A DNA stretch of 64,000 nt from an uncultured Flavobacteriales bacterium (GCA_943788115.1 CALSPA010000005.1:229812-293811); one strand, 5' to 3'; shown: positions 52,842-63,688, counted from the stretch's first letter. A program made the numbers and translations. The notes: generated from the sequence alone by a model not told the origin.

Positions 52842-53627
52842 TATTTTAGTATTGCTACCAATTTTTTCATTTTTTATTTGTTGATGAATAAAATCCCAAA
52901 GTTCTATTCTTAACTTAAGAGCTTCTTTGCTGATTTCAATTACCTCTTTTATTTTATTGGGGTCATTTTCACATAACTCATTAATCATTTCTAATGCCAT
53001 TGGACCGTGTTCATCACCATCTATATCTATGTGTCTTTGTAGGTAATAGGTTAATTTGTTAAATGCAGTTGTATTACCAGTTTTATTAATTATTTCAAAA
53101 AACATATCAGGAATTAAATCTTCTCTTCCAAATGTAAAAGCTGCGGCTATTTTATGGTTCTCATTAGTGGAAATAACATTGAAAGTGAAATTTAAAAAAC
53201 CATATATTTCCTTTGGTAAATTTAAATTTGTAATTACATCTTTAATTGGTTTTCCAAGTCGAATTTCAGAAACAAGAGAGTTGATTTGTACTGTTGAAGC
53301 ACCTATTTCTTTCATTGTATCTATGTACATTTCAAAATGGCTTTTAACTTCTCCTAGTTCATTAAAGTCACTTTCTTCTGCTAAAACAATGTCATTAATA
53401 AACCTTACAATTTTTGAATTTGAAGCAGGAACCCATGGAACATTCACACAAGTTAATTGTTTTTGAAGGTGTTTAATAAGAGACATAAAATCCCATACAG
53501 CAAATACATGAGTTTCCATAAAGTTCTTAATATCATCAATGTTTTCTAACTCTTTGTATAATGGATGATTAGTTAGTTGGTCTCTATATGGAGCAAGCTT
53601 AATTTGAATGTCCTTAATTGAATTCAT
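52830..53627 (-). CDS. DUF3050 protein, heme-oxygenase-like fold
   Basis: 265 aa, all-helical. The DUF3050 pattern is clear: LTNHPLYKELENIDDIKNFMETHVFAVWDFMSLIKHLQ, FTFGREDLIPDMF and YYLQRHIDIDGDEHGPMALEMI. Conserved His and Glu residues (ETHVFAVWDF, AEESD, RHIDIDGDEHG) could form a diiron or substrate site as in the wider heme-oxygenase-like superfamily; the reaction is unknown. It directly follows pyrD without a gap. Confidence 0.85.
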   Translation of the reverse strand: MNSIKDIQIKLAPYRDQLTNHPLYKELENIDDIKNFMETHVFAVWDFMSLIKHLQKQLTCVNVPWVPASNSKIVRFINDIVLAEESDFNELGEVKSHFEMYIDTMKEIGASTVQINSLVSEIRLGKPIKDVITNLNLPKEIYGFLNFTFNVISTNENHKIAAAFTFGREDLIPDMFFEIINKTGNTTAFNKLTYYLQRHIDIDGDEHGPMALEMINELCENDPNKIKEVIEISKEALKLRIELWDFIHQQIKNEKIGSNTKILAN

Positions 53628-54662
53628 TTATTTTGAAGATTGAATTATTTTAGAATTAATTTTCTTTATTAGTGTTGGGCCTTCATATATAAAACCTGTA
53701 TATAATTGAATTAAATCAGCTCCAGCATTAATTTTTTCCATTGCATCTTTAACTGAATGAATTCCTCCAACTCCAATTATTGGAAACGATTTGTTAGATT
53801 TCATAGAAAGATACTTTATTACTTCGGTGGATGATTTTGATAATGGTTTCCCACTTAGACCACCATTTCCTATTTCATTTACTTTCTTGTCGATAGTTGT
53901 TAAGTTTTCTCTAGAAGTTGTAGTATTTGTTGCGACAACACCATCAAGATCTGTTGAGTTTATTATTTCGACAATTTCATCTAATTGAGTTGAGTTTAAA
54001 TCCGGGGAGATTTTTAATAGAATGGGTTTTCTTTTTTTAGTATCGTTGTTAATTTTAGCAAGAGCATCAGAAAGTTTAATTAAAAAATCTTTGTCTTGCA
54101 GTTGTGTAAATGCAGTTACATTAGGACAAGATACATTAATTACAAAGTAATCTACATAAGGATGTAATTCTTTGAAGTTCCGAACATAATCAGCAAGAGC
54201 TTCGTTGTTTGGTGTTGTAGTGTTTTTGCCAATATTTCCACCAATAATTGTGCGTTTATTTTTTTTAAGCCTATTAATTGTAGCTGAAACGCCTTCATTG
54301 TTGATTCCCATACGGTTTATAATTCCTTTGTCTTTGGGAAGTCTAAAAATTCTTTTTTTAGGATTTCCAGGTTGAGGATTTGGAGTGATTGTCCCAATTT
54401 CAATGAACCCGAATCCAAAATTACTTAGCTGATTAAAAAGCATTGCATTTTTATCGAATCCCGCTGCTAAACCTATTGGATTTGGAAACTTAATGCCTAA
54501 AACTGTACGCTCTAATTTTTTATTTTCGATTGCATATGAATTTCTAATTAGTAAGCTAAATCCAGGGATTTTATTAATGATTCTAATTAAGAAAAAAGTG
54601 AGATGATGAACTCTTTCTGGATCAAAGCAAAAAAGTAAAGGTCTGACTATTGTTTTATACAT
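53628..54662 (-). CDS. pyrD: Dihydroorotate dehydrogenase (quinone), class 2
   Basis: 344 aa. The N-terminal amphipathic helix ([28 protein letters not shown]) that docks to the membrane marks class 2. FMN/orotate site motifs: [14 protein letters not shown], the catalytic Ser in [27 protein letters not shown] and IIGVGGI. It oxidises dihydroorotate and feeds electrons to quinone in pyrimidine synthesis. The stop is one base before the DUF3050 start, so the pair is coupled. Confidence 0.96.
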   Translation of the reverse strand: MYKTIVRPLLFCFDPERVHHLTFFLIRIINKIPGFSLLIRNSYAIENKKLERTVLGIKFPNPIGLAAGFDKNAMLFNQLSNFGFGFIEIGTITPNPQPGNPKKRIFRLPKDKGIINRMGINNEGVSATINRLKKNKRTIIGGNIGKNTTTPNNEALADYVRNFKELHPYVDYFVINVSCPNVTAFTQLQDKDFLIKLSDALAKINNDTKKRKPILLKISPDLNSTQLDEIVEIINSTDLDGVVATNTTTSRENLTTIDKKVNEIGNGGLSGKPLSKSSTEVIKYLSMKSNKSFPIIGVGGIHSVKDAMEKINAGADLIQLYTGFIYEGPTLIKKINSKIIQSSK

Positions 54663-54720
54663 TTTCTTAAATTCAGTGCAAAGATAAAAAGATGTTTTTA
54701 GAGTCTAATAATTTCTTTAA

Positions 54721-56367
54721 TTAAAGTTTGTTTTCAAACTTATATTTTAAATATTTAACACCAGCTCTTACAGAGTTATAGGCGTTTTCTTCAGGGAGAA
54801 CTTTAGGTATAACTTCAAGATCTTCAAATTGAGTAAGAATGTGGTCGTTAATACCTACAACAATAACTTCAATTGACTTTAATTTAAAATCTGCAATTAT
54901 CTCTTCTAGAACGTAAATACCAGAGGCATCTATGTATGGAACATTTGACATGTTTATTATAACAGCATCAATGTTATCGATTGATGCAGCTTGTGATTTA
55001 AATTGATCGGCAAAACCATAAAATAGAGGTCCATCTAATTCAAAGTCAAATATTTTATCCTGAATTTCCTCTGGAATTTTTAATTTCTTTTCTAAATCTT
55101 TTAATGCACCTTTTTTACTTCTTTGGTCAACAATGTCACCCATTTTTTGCATAAAAAAGAAAGAAGAGAAGACCATTCCAACTCCAACAGCAATGAGCAA
55201 ATCAGCGAAAATGGTAATAATAATAACCAATAGAAGTACAAAAGTATCGCTGTTTCTTAGCTTAATAAGTCTTTTAATTCCTCTAAAGTCAATAATGCCA
55301 ATACCAACACTGATTAGCAATGCAGATAAAACAGGGATAGGAATTATTTTCACATAATTGGAAAACCCTAAAAGAATTATAATTAGGAAAACCCCTTTTA
55401 AAATACCACTCATATTTGATTTTCCATTTGAATTTATATTTGCAACTGTTCCAGTAGTTGAACCGGCTCCAGGAAGTCCACCAAAAAGTGCTGTAACAAA
55501 GTTCCCTAACCCTTGACCTATTAATTCCCTATTTCCATTGTGTTTAGTTTTTGTAATGTTATCAGCAACAACAGAAGTTAATAATGTGTCTATTGTTCCT
55601 AATCCAGCAAGAGTTAAAGCACTTATTGTAATCATTGAGATATCTTCTAATTTAAGATTAGATAAAATTTCAATTTTAAGACTTGGTAGTTCTGAAGGAA
55701 TTCTCCCTATAACAAGAAAAGATGTGTGGTCCATAAAGACAGAAATAATAGTTACAATGATTAGGGCAATTAAACCTGCAGGAAGTTTTTTAGAAATGTA
55801 AGGAATTAGATAAATTAAAATTAATGTACTTCCACCTAAAATAATTGAACTCCAATGATGATGCATTACAGGGTCTGGAAGATGACTGATAATGTTGATG
55901 ATTCCTTTTGGTGTTTTTTCTCCAAAAAAATTATGCCATTGAAATAAAATAATAATAATGCCTATTCCCCCCATAAAACCTGAAAGAACAGGGTAGGAGA
56001 TGTATTTTACATATTTGGATATATTAATTAATCCAAATAGAATTTGGAAGATTCCTGCAAGTGCAAATGTTGCAATTATAATAGGTAGTGCATCATCTAA
56101 TGAATTGTTGTTGGGTAAGGTTATTGAAGAATGTACAACAGTAGCAGCAACTATAGTCATAGGACCAGTTGGATCACTAATTAGTGTTTTTGTGCCTGCA
56201 ACTAATGAAGCTATAATAGCTAGGATAATAGCTGTATACATTCCTGCTTCTGCACCTAATCCGCTTTGTAGCCCAAATGCTAGTCCCATTGGTAATGCAA
56301 TAATTGCAGCAGTTAATCCTCCTGTTAAATCACCTTTAAAAGTTTTTTTATAATCTGATAAACTCAT
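54721..56367 (-). CDS. SulP-family anion transporter with STAS domain
   Basis: 548 aa. Transporter core (about 1-400) begins KGDLTGGLTAAIIALPMGLAFGLQSGLGAEAGMY and contains LIGQGLGNFVTALFGGLPGAGSTTGTVANI; the C-terminal STAS domain (about 430-540) has IINMSNVPYIDASGIYVLEEII. SulP proteins carry sulfate, bicarbonate or dicarboxylates. A bicarbonate role is possible but not shown. No partner carbonic anhydrase is adjacent. Confidence 0.92.
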   Translation of the reverse strand: MSLSDYKKTFKGDLTGGLTAAIIALPMGLAFGLQSGLGAEAGMYTAIILAIIASLVAGTKTLISDPTGPMTIVAATVVHSSITLPNNNSLDDALPIIIATFALAGIFQILFGLINISKYVKYISYPVLSGFMGGIGIIIILFQWHNFFGEKTPKGIINIISHLPDPVMHHHWSSIILGGSTLILIYLIPYISKKLPAGLIALIIVTIISVFMDHTSFLVIGRIPSELPSLKIEILSNLKLEDISMITISALTLAGLGTIDTLLTSVVADNITKTKHNGNRELIGQGLGNFVTALFGGLPGAGSTTGTVANINSNGKSNMSGILKGVFLIIILLGFSNYVKIIPIPVLSALLISVGIGIIDFRGIKRLIKLRNSDTFVLLLVIIITIFADLLIAVGVGMVFSSFFFMQKMGDIVDQRSKKGALKDLEKKLKIPEEIQDKIFDFELDGPLFYGFADQFKSQAASIDNIDAVIINMSNVPYIDASGIYVLEEIIADFKLKSIEVIVVGINDHILTQFEDLEVIPKVLPEENAYNSVRAGVKYLKYKFENKL

Positions 56368-56461
56368 TGTTTAATTCTAAATTTAAAGCGCTAAATGTAA
56401 TTTATTTTTCAAACCAAATTTTGATTAATAGATGAAAGCATTAAATAATGAGATATAATTC

Positions 56462-56469
56462 TAATTTTG
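56462..56469 (+). promoter_or_regulatory. Candidate -7 promoter element for the GT2-PAP2-GT39 operon
   Basis: TAATTTTG matches TAnnTTTG exactly and ends 14 bases before the ATG at 56484. Confidence 0.4.
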
Positions 56470-56483
56470 CATAAAAAAGTTTC

Positions 56484-57230
56484 ATGATCAAGGGTCAAAA
56501 AGTTGTTGTCGTAATGCCAGCATATAATGCTGAAGAAACACTAGAAATCACTTATAATGAAATTCCGTTTGATATTGTTGATGAGGTTATTTTAGTGGAT
56601 GATCACGGAACAGATAAAACAACTTCTTTAGCAACATCCTTAGGGGTGAATCATGTAATTCGTCATCAACAAAACAAAGGTTATGGTGGGAATCAGAAAA
56701 CGTGTTATAACAAGGCTCTTGAAATTGGAGCAGACATTGTGATTATGCTCCATCCAGACTACCAGTACACCCCTAAACTAATTGAAAGCATGAGCTATTT
56801 AATAGCCAACAATGTTTACCCGGTAGTGTTAGGGTCTAGAATTTTAGGAAATGGAGCTTTAAAAGGTGGGATGCCTATGTATAAGTATATAGCTAATCGA
56901 ATGTTAACTCTTTTTCAAAACATAATGATTGGCCAAAAATTATCTGAATATCATACTGGATACAGAGCGTTTTCTAAAGATGTTTTAAATACAATTTCTT
57001 TTAATGAAAATTCAGATGATTTTGTTTTTGATAATCAAATGTTATCACAAATTGTATATAATAAATTCGAAATAGCTGAAATTACTTGTCCAACCAAATA
57101 CTTTGATGAAGCTTCATCAATTAATTTGTCTAGAAGCATTACTTATGGATTCGGTGTTTTGGCAACTTCTTTAAAGCATTTTCTAACAAGAATAGGTCTT
57201 TATAAGTGGTCACTTTTAATGAAAAAGTAA
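56484..57230 (+). CDS. Family 2 glycosyltransferase (polyprenyl-phosphate sugar synthase-like)
   Basis: 248 aa. GT-A fold with VVVMPAYNAEETLE, ILVDDHGTDKT and IVIMLHPDYQYTPKLI; the late EYHTGYRAFSKDVL is typical of DPM1/GT2 proteins. No membrane helix at the end. It likely transfers a sugar from a nucleotide donor to undecaprenyl phosphate. It is followed by PAP2 (7-base gap) and a GT39-type enzyme, which together could recycle the carrier and use the lipid-linked sugar. Confidence 0.88.
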   Translation: MIKGQKVVVVMPAYNAEETLEITYNEIPFDIVDEVILVDDHGTDKTTSLATSLGVNHVIRHQQNKGYGGNQKTCYNKALEIGADIVIMLHPDYQYTPKLIESMSYLIANNVYPVVLGSRILGNGALKGGMPMYKYIANRMLTLFQNIMIGQKLSEYHTGYRAFSKDVLNTISFNENSDDFVFDNQMLSQIVYNKFEIAEITCPTKYFDEASSINLSRSITYGFGVLATSLKHFLTRIGLYKWSLLMKK

Positions 57231-57237
57231 TTGAATT

Positions 57238-57915
57238 ATGTTAGCTAAATTAAAAGTTAATTTTTCTAAGCAACCCTATTTTTTTGTAGGGTATTTACTC
57301 TTTTTTATTTCAATTTCTTGTGTCTTGTTTATTTTCGAAAAAAAAGAATCCAGTTTTTGGATAAATCAACATGGAAATGAGCTGTTAGATGTTTTTTTTA
57401 AATCAATTACTTATTTAGGGGATGGTTTATTTGCTCTTTTTATTATTCTACTACTTTTTATTTTTAGTCCTAAAATTAAATATGGTTTTTATGGTGTAAT
57501 TGCTTTTATTCTTACAGCCACAATTACTCAGTTGCTAAAGAGAGTCTTTTTTTCAGAATCTCTTCGTCCATCTTTGGAATATTACAGAGAATTTCGTGCA
57601 GAATTATGGCGTTTGATTGATGGTGTTGAATTGTTAGGTAATAATTCTTTCCCAAGTGGACATTCAACGTCTGCTTTTAGTGTATTCTGTTTATTGGCTT
57701 TAATTGTCAAGAAAAAGTATTGGGGCTTTGGTTTTTTTATTCTTGCTTTTTTTGCTGCTTTTTCAAGAGTATATTTATCTCAACATTTTCTAGAAGACAT
57801 TCTTGTAGGATCTTTTATTGGATGTTTAGGAACATTATTGGTTTTCATAGCACTGGAAGCTATAAAGTGGCCTTCTTGGGCTAATGATTCAATGTTTAAA
57901 AAAGACATTAATTGA
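57238..57915 (+). CDS. PAP2-family phosphatase
   Basis: 225 aa with about six membrane helices. The three-part acid-phosphatase signature is complete: KRVFFSESLRP, PSGHSTSAF with the catalytic His, and SRVYLSQHFLEDI with the nucleophile His and its Asp. It removes phosphate from a lipid such as undecaprenyl diphosphate or lipid A. The stop overlaps the next start by one base. Confidence 0.9.
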   Translation: MLAKLKVNFSKQPYFFVGYLLFFISISCVLFIFEKKESSFWINQHGNELLDVFFKSITYLGDGLFALFIILLLFIFSPKIKYGFYGVIAFILTATITQLLKRVFFSESLRPSLEYYREFRAELWRLIDGVELLGNNSFPSGHSTSAFSVFCLLALIVKKKYWGFGFFILAFFAAFSRVYLSQHFLEDILVGSFIGCLGTLLVFIALEAIKWPSWANDSMFKKDIN

Positions 57916-59657
57916 TGAACTCCGTTAAAATTATATTTCCATATATAGTTCTTAGTCTTTTAGGAATGTTTTTTTTTATGACTTTTACAGGAGATGTTCA
58001 CCTTTTTGATTGGGATGAAATAAATTTTGCCGAATCTTCAAGAGAGATGTTGGTGACAGGAAACTTTTTTCAGGTTCAGATTGATTTTGAACCTTTTCAA
58101 GAAAAGCCCCCTTTGTTTTTTTGGTTACAATCCTTATCAATGAAACTCTTTGGTGTTAGTGAATTTTCCGCAAGACTACCCAATGCCTTTACAGGTGTTT
58201 TATCTTTGCTAATTGTTTTTAAGATTGGTGATTCAATTAAAGGTAATCGTTTTGGTTGGATTTGGTCTTTAATTTATCTTGGATCTTTACTCCCTCATTT
58301 ATACTATAAGTCTGGAATTATTGATCCTGTTTTTAATCTCTTTATTTTCTTAGGAATATACTTTGTGATTTTTTGGGTCGATTCACAGGATTTTAAGAAA
58401 AGATTTAAATATTCTTTTTTTTCAGGTTTTTTTATAGGCTTGGCGGTAATTACAAAAGGTCCTGTTGGATTACTCTTACTTATTTTAACAGTTTTTGTTT
58501 ATTGGTTAATAAACAGAACAAAAAAGATGTTTAAGTTCAATGAAATTTTGATTTTTATTTTAAGTTTTTCGTTTGTATCATTTTTTTGGTTTGGCTATGA
58601 AACTATCCAAAATGGACCATGGTTTTTAATCGAATTTATTAATTATCAAATAGAACTTTTTTCTCAACCTGTCGCTGGACATGAGCAACCTATTTATTAT
58701 CATTTTGTAGTTGTTTTAATTGGCTGTTTTCCCATGTCCTTTATTGCATTCCCAAGATTTTTAAAATCTAGTGAATCTAACGTTGCTAATTTTGAATTAT
58801 GGATGAAAACACTTTTTTGGGTTGTTTTAATTTTATTTACGATTGTCTCAACTAAAATTGTCCATTATTCTTCAATGACTTACTTGCCGCTTAGTTTTTT
58901 GGCGGCTTTAGAGCTTAATAGTTATTCCAAAAGATTTTCGTCAAAATTCTGGATGAATTTTGTGTTGTTATTTTTTGGTTTAATTATAGCATTTGTTTTC
59001 TTTATAGTTCCTTATTTAGCACTGTTTCATTTAGAATTTATTAAACTAGTTATTCAAGATGATTTTATTAAAGCTGCATTATCTGTTGATGTTCATTGGC
59101 TAGGATACGAATATGTATTTGGTGTTATTTATTTTTTGGCACTTGTTTTATTTGTTTATTTCTTAAACAAAAAACACATAATATCTAGTTTAGTTATTTT
59201 AACGTTTGGTTTAGGGTTGACCGTTTTATTTTTTGGCAAATATGTTCTTCCTAAAATTGAAATGTACACCCAAGGGCCAGCTATCGATTTTTATGAATCA
59301 TTGAAAAACGAAAATAATTACATAACAACTGTTGGGTTTAAAAGTTATGCTCATTATTTTTATAGTGAAATTAAGCCTTTAAATGTTGAAGATTCACTTT
59401 ATATAAAAAGGAGAGAGTTTAAAAAAGATGCGATGTTAAACCATTCAGTTTTTAATCAAGTTGCTAGAAAAGAAGTTCAATCTAAAATTTTGAATTGGCT
59501 GAAAAATGGAAGTGTTGACAGAGACGTTTACTTTGTTTCAAGAACAGATCGAAATCATTTGCTAGATAGAAATAAAAACATTGAATTTTTATATCAAAAG
59601 GGTGGTTTTGTTTTTTACAAAAGAAAGTTAATTAAAATTGAATATTATGAATATTAG
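57915..59657 (+). CDS. GT39/ArnT-like integral membrane glycosyltransferase
   Basis: 580 aa from the ATG at 57915 (the preceding TTG is unlikely). About 11-12 membrane helices; the first periplasmic loop holds FDWDEINFAESSREML with the catalytic Asp-Glu, and EKPPLFFWLQ follows, as in ArnT and PMT-type enzymes. It moves a sugar from polyprenyl phosphate to lipid A, a polymer or a protein. With the GT2 and PAP2 genes this is a compact surface-sugar modification operon. Confidence 0.88.
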   Translation: MNSVKIIFPYIVLSLLGMFFFMTFTGDVHLFDWDEINFAESSREMLVTGNFFQVQIDFEPFQEKPPLFFWLQSLSMKLFGVSEFSARLPNAFTGVLSLLIVFKIGDSIKGNRFGWIWSLIYLGSLLPHLYYKSGIIDPVFNLFIFLGIYFVIFWVDSQDFKKRFKYSFFSGFFIGLAVITKGPVGLLLLILTVFVYWLINRTKKMFKFNEILIFILSFSFVSFFWFGYETIQNGPWFLIEFINYQIELFSQPVAGHEQPIYYHFVVVLIGCFPMSFIAFPRFLKSSESNVANFELWMKTLFWVVLILFTIVSTKIVHYSSMTYLPLSFLAALELNSYSKRFSSKFWMNFVLLFFGLIIAFVFFIVPYLALFHLEFIKLVIQDDFIKAALSVDVHWLGYEYVFGVIYFLALVLFVYFLNKKHIISSLVILTFGLGLTVLFFGKYVLPKIEMYTQGPAIDFYESLKNENNYITTVGFKSYAHYFYSEIKPLNVEDSLYIKRREFKKDAMLNHSVFNQVARKEVQSKILNWLKNGSVDRDVYFVSRTDRNHLLDRNKNIEFLYQKGGFVFYKRKLIKIEYYEY

Positions 59658-61091
59658 AAGTTTAGAGCCTACGGTTGTTTGGAATCATTTTGAAGATTTA
59701 AATAATGTTCCTAGGCCTTCTAAAAAAGAAGAGAGAGTAATTGCCTTTATGAAAGAATTTGGGGAATCGAATGGTCTAAGTACTTATGTCGATCCTGCAG
59801 GAAATGTAATTATTAAAAAACCAGCATCTACTGGTATGGAAAGCAAGCAAACTGTTATTTTGCAAAGTCATTTAGATATGGTTCATCAAAAAAATTCTGA
59901 TACAAATTTTGACTTTAACACTCAAGGAATTAACATGCTTATTGATGGTGATTGGGTTACTGCAGATGGAACAACTTTAGGTGCAGATAATGGTATGGGT
60001 GTAGCGACAATAATGTCGTTATTGGTTTCTAAAGAGTACCTCATCCTGCTTTAGAAGCATTGTTTACTATCGATGAAGAAACTGGAATGACAGGGGCATT
60101 TGAGTTAGAAAAAAACATATTAGAAGGAACTATTTTGTTGAATCTTGACACAGAAGATGATGATGAGTTTTCTATTGGTTGTGCCGGAGGAATAGACACC
60201 AATACTAGTTATGATTACCAACCAGTTAATACCAATGATTCAGATGTTGCTTTTGGAATTAGTGTAACTGGACTTAAGGGTGGGCATTCTGGTATGGATA
60301 TTCATTTAGAGCGAGGTAATGCTAATAAAATCATGAATAGATTAATAGGATCATTAGAAAACTATGATGTTCGAATTAATTCAATTGATGGGGGAAGCTT
60401 AAGAAATGCAATTCCTAGAGAATCATTTGCCAAAATAGTTGTGAATAATAAAAATATAGCTGAGAATTTAAATGAAGAAATTAAAGTTATTAAGCAGGAA
60501 TTTTCAATTTCTGACGCTAACCTTACCGTTTCGTTTAACAAAGTTTCAACTCCCGAAAACTCAATGAGTGTTTCAGACACTAAAAAAGTTATTCAATCTA
60601 TAAGAGCAGTTCAAAACGGTGTTTACAAAATGAGTATGGCGATTGCTGGTTTGGTCGAAACTTCTTCGTCTTTAGCTAGAGTAATTGTTGGGAACGGTTC
60701 GTTTCAAACTCAAAGCTTGCAAAGAAGCTCTGTAGAGTCTTCTAAAACTGACATTGCTAAGACTGTAGGTTCTAGCTTTTCAATGATTGGAGCTAACGTT
60801 GAGCATACCGGATCTTATCCTGGTTGGGCTCCTAATCCAAATTCAGAAATTTTAGAAATAATGGTTCCGCTTTACAATGAAATGTATAATGATCAACCAA
60901 GAGTTCAAGCGTGTCATGCTGGTTTAGAATGTGGTATATTAAATGAAAGGTACCCTGGATTAGACATGATTTCCTTTGGGCCTACTATTAAAAACCCTCA
61001 CTCGCCAGATGAAAAAGTACACATAGGTTCTGTAAAGAAGTTTTGGGAATTATTATTGGCTGTTTTGGTTAGAATACCCAATAAGAATTAG
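59647..61091 (+). pseudogene. pepD: Aminoacyl-histidine dipeptidase (PepD, M20), one-base frameshift
   Basis: The first frame (59647-60054) has the N-terminal metal region (ILQSHLDMVHQKN, TTLGADNGMGVATIM); the second (to 61091) has FTIDEETGMTGAFELEKNI with the metal-ligand Glu, LDTEDDDEF, KGGHSGMDIHLERGNA and CHAGLECGILNERYPGLDMISFGP. Adding one base near 60036-60038 (AAAGAG/TACC) restores the family sequence P-H-P-A-L-E-A-L-F. As it stands both metal-site halves are in separate frames, so no active enzyme would be made. Sequencing error or real mutation cannot be told apart here. The start ATG lies inside the end of the GT39 gene. Confidence 0.85.
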
Positions 61092-63688
61092 TAATCCCAC
61101 TTTCTACTAAATGGATTGTATAGGCTTACTCCAAATTTATAAGTAAGATTTGGATTGTTAAGGTTGTTTTCTGCTGTTACGGCATAAAATCCAAACCTTA
61201 AAAGAGTCTCTTTAATTCGTGTAATTCTTTCTAACCCTGCAAATATTTCTCCATGAGCAACATTCTCATTCGGTAAAAGTAAAAAGCCAGCCCCTCCAGC
61301 TAAAGAAAGTTTTAAGTAATGAATAATTGGGATTTTGTTTAATATGTTGCCCTCAAAATGATGCATATAGTTTCCTCTTAAATATTGTGAAGATGTGCTT
61401 AAAGTGGGTCCAATTAATTGAAATGTTTTGAGAGGGTTACTAAATAAAAATATGTCAGATCCTCTGAAATATTTCCATTCAATTACTCTTAAATTGTTTT
61501 TATTTAGAAAACTTCCCATTTGAAAGTTCCATTTAGATGATCCTAATTGAGGGAATTTAATTTCATCATTAATACCAATTTCTAGGTAGTCAAAATTAAC
61601 TTCACTATTGAATATTCCTGGTAATCCTTTTCTATAGATTAAGTTTAAAGTAGGGTATTTACTTCCTAAAATGATTTTTTTATCTTTTTTATAGTAATAG
61701 CGTTGATTTGGTATATATGTAATTTGAAGTCTAATTTCTGTTTTTAAATAATCTTGAAATTCTGTGGGAGTGTTTAAAGAGTCGTCATAATTGATTTGGG
61801 TTTCCCAATCGGCAAATTGAAGTCCAGAAAGTGATATCATATTAGAGTATTTAAATTTTGCTTCTGCATATAAGCCATTAAATAGCTCCATTCTTTGGGC
61901 AATATTTATAGTTCTCTTTCTAACATAATTACTTCTTGAAAAAGCTGTTGCAACAGAAGCATAGCTATTAATGAGGTCATAGTAGTCTCCAAATTCAATA
62001 AAAGTTCTTACAAACTTTTTTGGTACATAAGTTAATCCAATTCCTAATTTTCCTTTTACGTCTTTATTTCTAAACCCATAGTCAATTTCTTGATCAGTTT
62101 CCAATAAAAAACCATTTTCAAAAACTTTATTGAAATGAGTGCCTATTCTGTGTCTATATCCTCCGATCCCTAGAAAATTAAACTGACTAATAACTGGTTC
62201 AATATAGAATTCATTTCCTTTAAACTGATTTCGATGATAAATTCCTGAAAAAATTATTCTGCCTAAAGAAATTCTATTGAGAACGCTATCCTGAGATAAT
62301 AAATATTTTTCACTATGGTAAAGTTCTCTTAAACTATCTAATGTTTCTATATATTCAAGTTCCTTGTCTTGAAGTGTAATTGGTCTTACGTTGTTCCAGT
62401 ACGAAGAATCTCTATCGTAAACACTATCATTATATGTTCTAAGTTCAGCATTGAAAAATTTCTTTTCAAATGTTTTATTTATTTCATAATTGTCATGTGA
62501 TACTCTAGCATTTCCAATAATTTGATATTTTCCATCTTTAATGGTGTAATTAATTTCTCTTCTAGTTGGTAAATATGAATTTTCATCAATTTTAGTGTAA
62601 TCTTGAATTAGATTAAAATCTTTACAAAATAACATTGGGCCGCTTATACTTAATTCAAATGATTTAATGGCATAGCTGCTATCTTCAATAAAAAGTATCC
62701 CTTTAAATAGTGGCTCCCCCTTAAATAAAGGCGTAACCTTAATTTTGTATACTTTTTTATTATTAATATCATAGAAAGATCCTTCGAAGTCGTATTTGTA
62801 GTATAAAGAACCGTTTAAACTTAAGGGAGACATTATTGGTTTATCGACAACAGCTTTAATGGCAATTGAATTTTTATATAAATTGAAATCTCCGGATGAT
62901 ACTTCAGTATATAAAAGATATGGGTCTTCTTGTTCTTGATCATCTGGAACTATTGTATATTCTCCATATCCAAATTCAGCACTTATATCTAATCCATTTT
63001 CTTTTTTTGTGTCTGCAAAATCATGAAAGCCTATAAATTCTTCTTTATATTTATTTGGTTTTTTAAAGTTTGTTGTACTATAACTTTCTATTAAATTCAA
63101 TATTTCTTCTTCTATAGAGTCTTTTTTAATTGATTTAGATATTGTGTCTTTGCTTATTAATTTTTTATTTCTTTTTTTTCTTTTCTTTTTTTTCTTCTGC
63201 TCAATAGTAGTTTCTGGTTGGTCATTTTTATTAATTAATTCTTTAATCAAAGAATTTTTCATGTAGGTGTTGCAAGAATAAGATGAAACGGCATCTAGGT
63301 ATTTCTTCCTGTTTTTTCGCACATTTAACATTACCTCTTTGGCTTTGTTTTTAGTGTTGGAATAAACTTCAAACTCTACTAATTGTGTTGTTTGAGCACT
63401 TAAGATTACATCAATTGTTAGTGGCTCCTTTGTCAAGGATACATTATGAATAATTGACTGGTAGCCTATAAAGCTATAAGTGATGGAATAGTTGCCAGGT
63501 TTTAATTCTATAAAATAATTACCTATACTATTTGTTGTTACACCATAAGTTGTGTTGTGAATATAAACAGTTGCAAACGGTAATGCTTCACCATTTTCAT
63601 CAGTGACTTTACCTTTAATATAGCTGGCATATGAAACATCTAAAAAAGACAGACATAGAATTATAATGAATAAAATTTTAAATTTCAT
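61088..63688 (-). CDS. DUF5686 outer-membrane protein with carboxypeptidase-like domain
   Basis: 866 aa. Signal peptide, a carboxypeptidase-regulatory-like sandwich (about 20-105: IKGKVTDENGEALPFATVYIHNTTYGVTTNS), a very basic low-complexity stretch (about 163-180, KKKKKRKKRNKK), a long periplasmic-type region (about 230-430: LSISGPMLFCKDFNLIQDY) and a barrel-like C-terminus with final aromatic residues (NPFSRKWDY). It fits the DUF5686 family of outer-membrane proteins; the substrate is unknown. It is convergent with pepD by 4 bases. Confidence 0.85.
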   Translation of the reverse strand: MKFKILFIIILCLSFLDVSYASYIKGKVTDENGEALPFATVYIHNTTYGVTTNSIGNYFIELKPGNYSITYSFIGYQSIIHNVSLTKEPLTIDVILSAQTTQLVEFEVYSNTKNKAKEVMLNVRKNRKKYLDAVSSYSCNTYMKNSLIKELINKNDQPETTIEQKKKKKRKKRNKKLISKDTISKSIKKDSIEEEILNLIESYSTTNFKKPNKYKEEFIGFHDFADTKKENGLDISAEFGYGEYTIVPDDQEQEDPYLLYTEVSSGDFNLYKNSIAIKAVVDKPIMSPLSLNGSLYYKYDFEGSFYDINNKKVYKIKVTPLFKGEPLFKGILFIEDSSYAIKSFELSISGPMLFCKDFNLIQDYTKIDENSYLPTRREINYTIKDGKYQIIGNARVSHDNYEINKTFEKKFFNAELRTYNDSVYDRDSSYWNNVRPITLQDKELEYIETLDSLRELYHSEKYLLSQDSVLNRISLGRIIFSGIYHRNQFKGNEFYIEPVISQFNFLGIGGYRHRIGTHFNKVFENGFLLETDQEIDYGFRNKDVKGKLGIGLTYVPKKFVRTFIEFGDYYDLINSYASVATAFSRSNYVRKRTINIAQRMELFNGLYAEAKFKYSNMISLSGLQFADWETQINYDDSLNTPTEFQDYLKTEIRLQITYIPNQRYYYKKDKKIILGSKYPTLNLIYRKGLPGIFNSEVNFDYLEIGINDEIKFPQLGSSKWNFQMGSFLNKNNLRVIEWKYFRGSDIFLFSNPLKTFQLIGPTLSTSSQYLRGNYMHHFEGNILNKIPIIHYLKLSLAGGAGFLLLPNENVAHGEIFAGLERITRIKETLLRFGFYAVTAENNLNNPNLTYKFGVSLYNPFSRKWDY

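Noticed and set aside
60031..60062. Programmed -1 frameshift in pepD
   Set aside because: No slippery heptamer or following stem was seen, and the family normally has a single frame.
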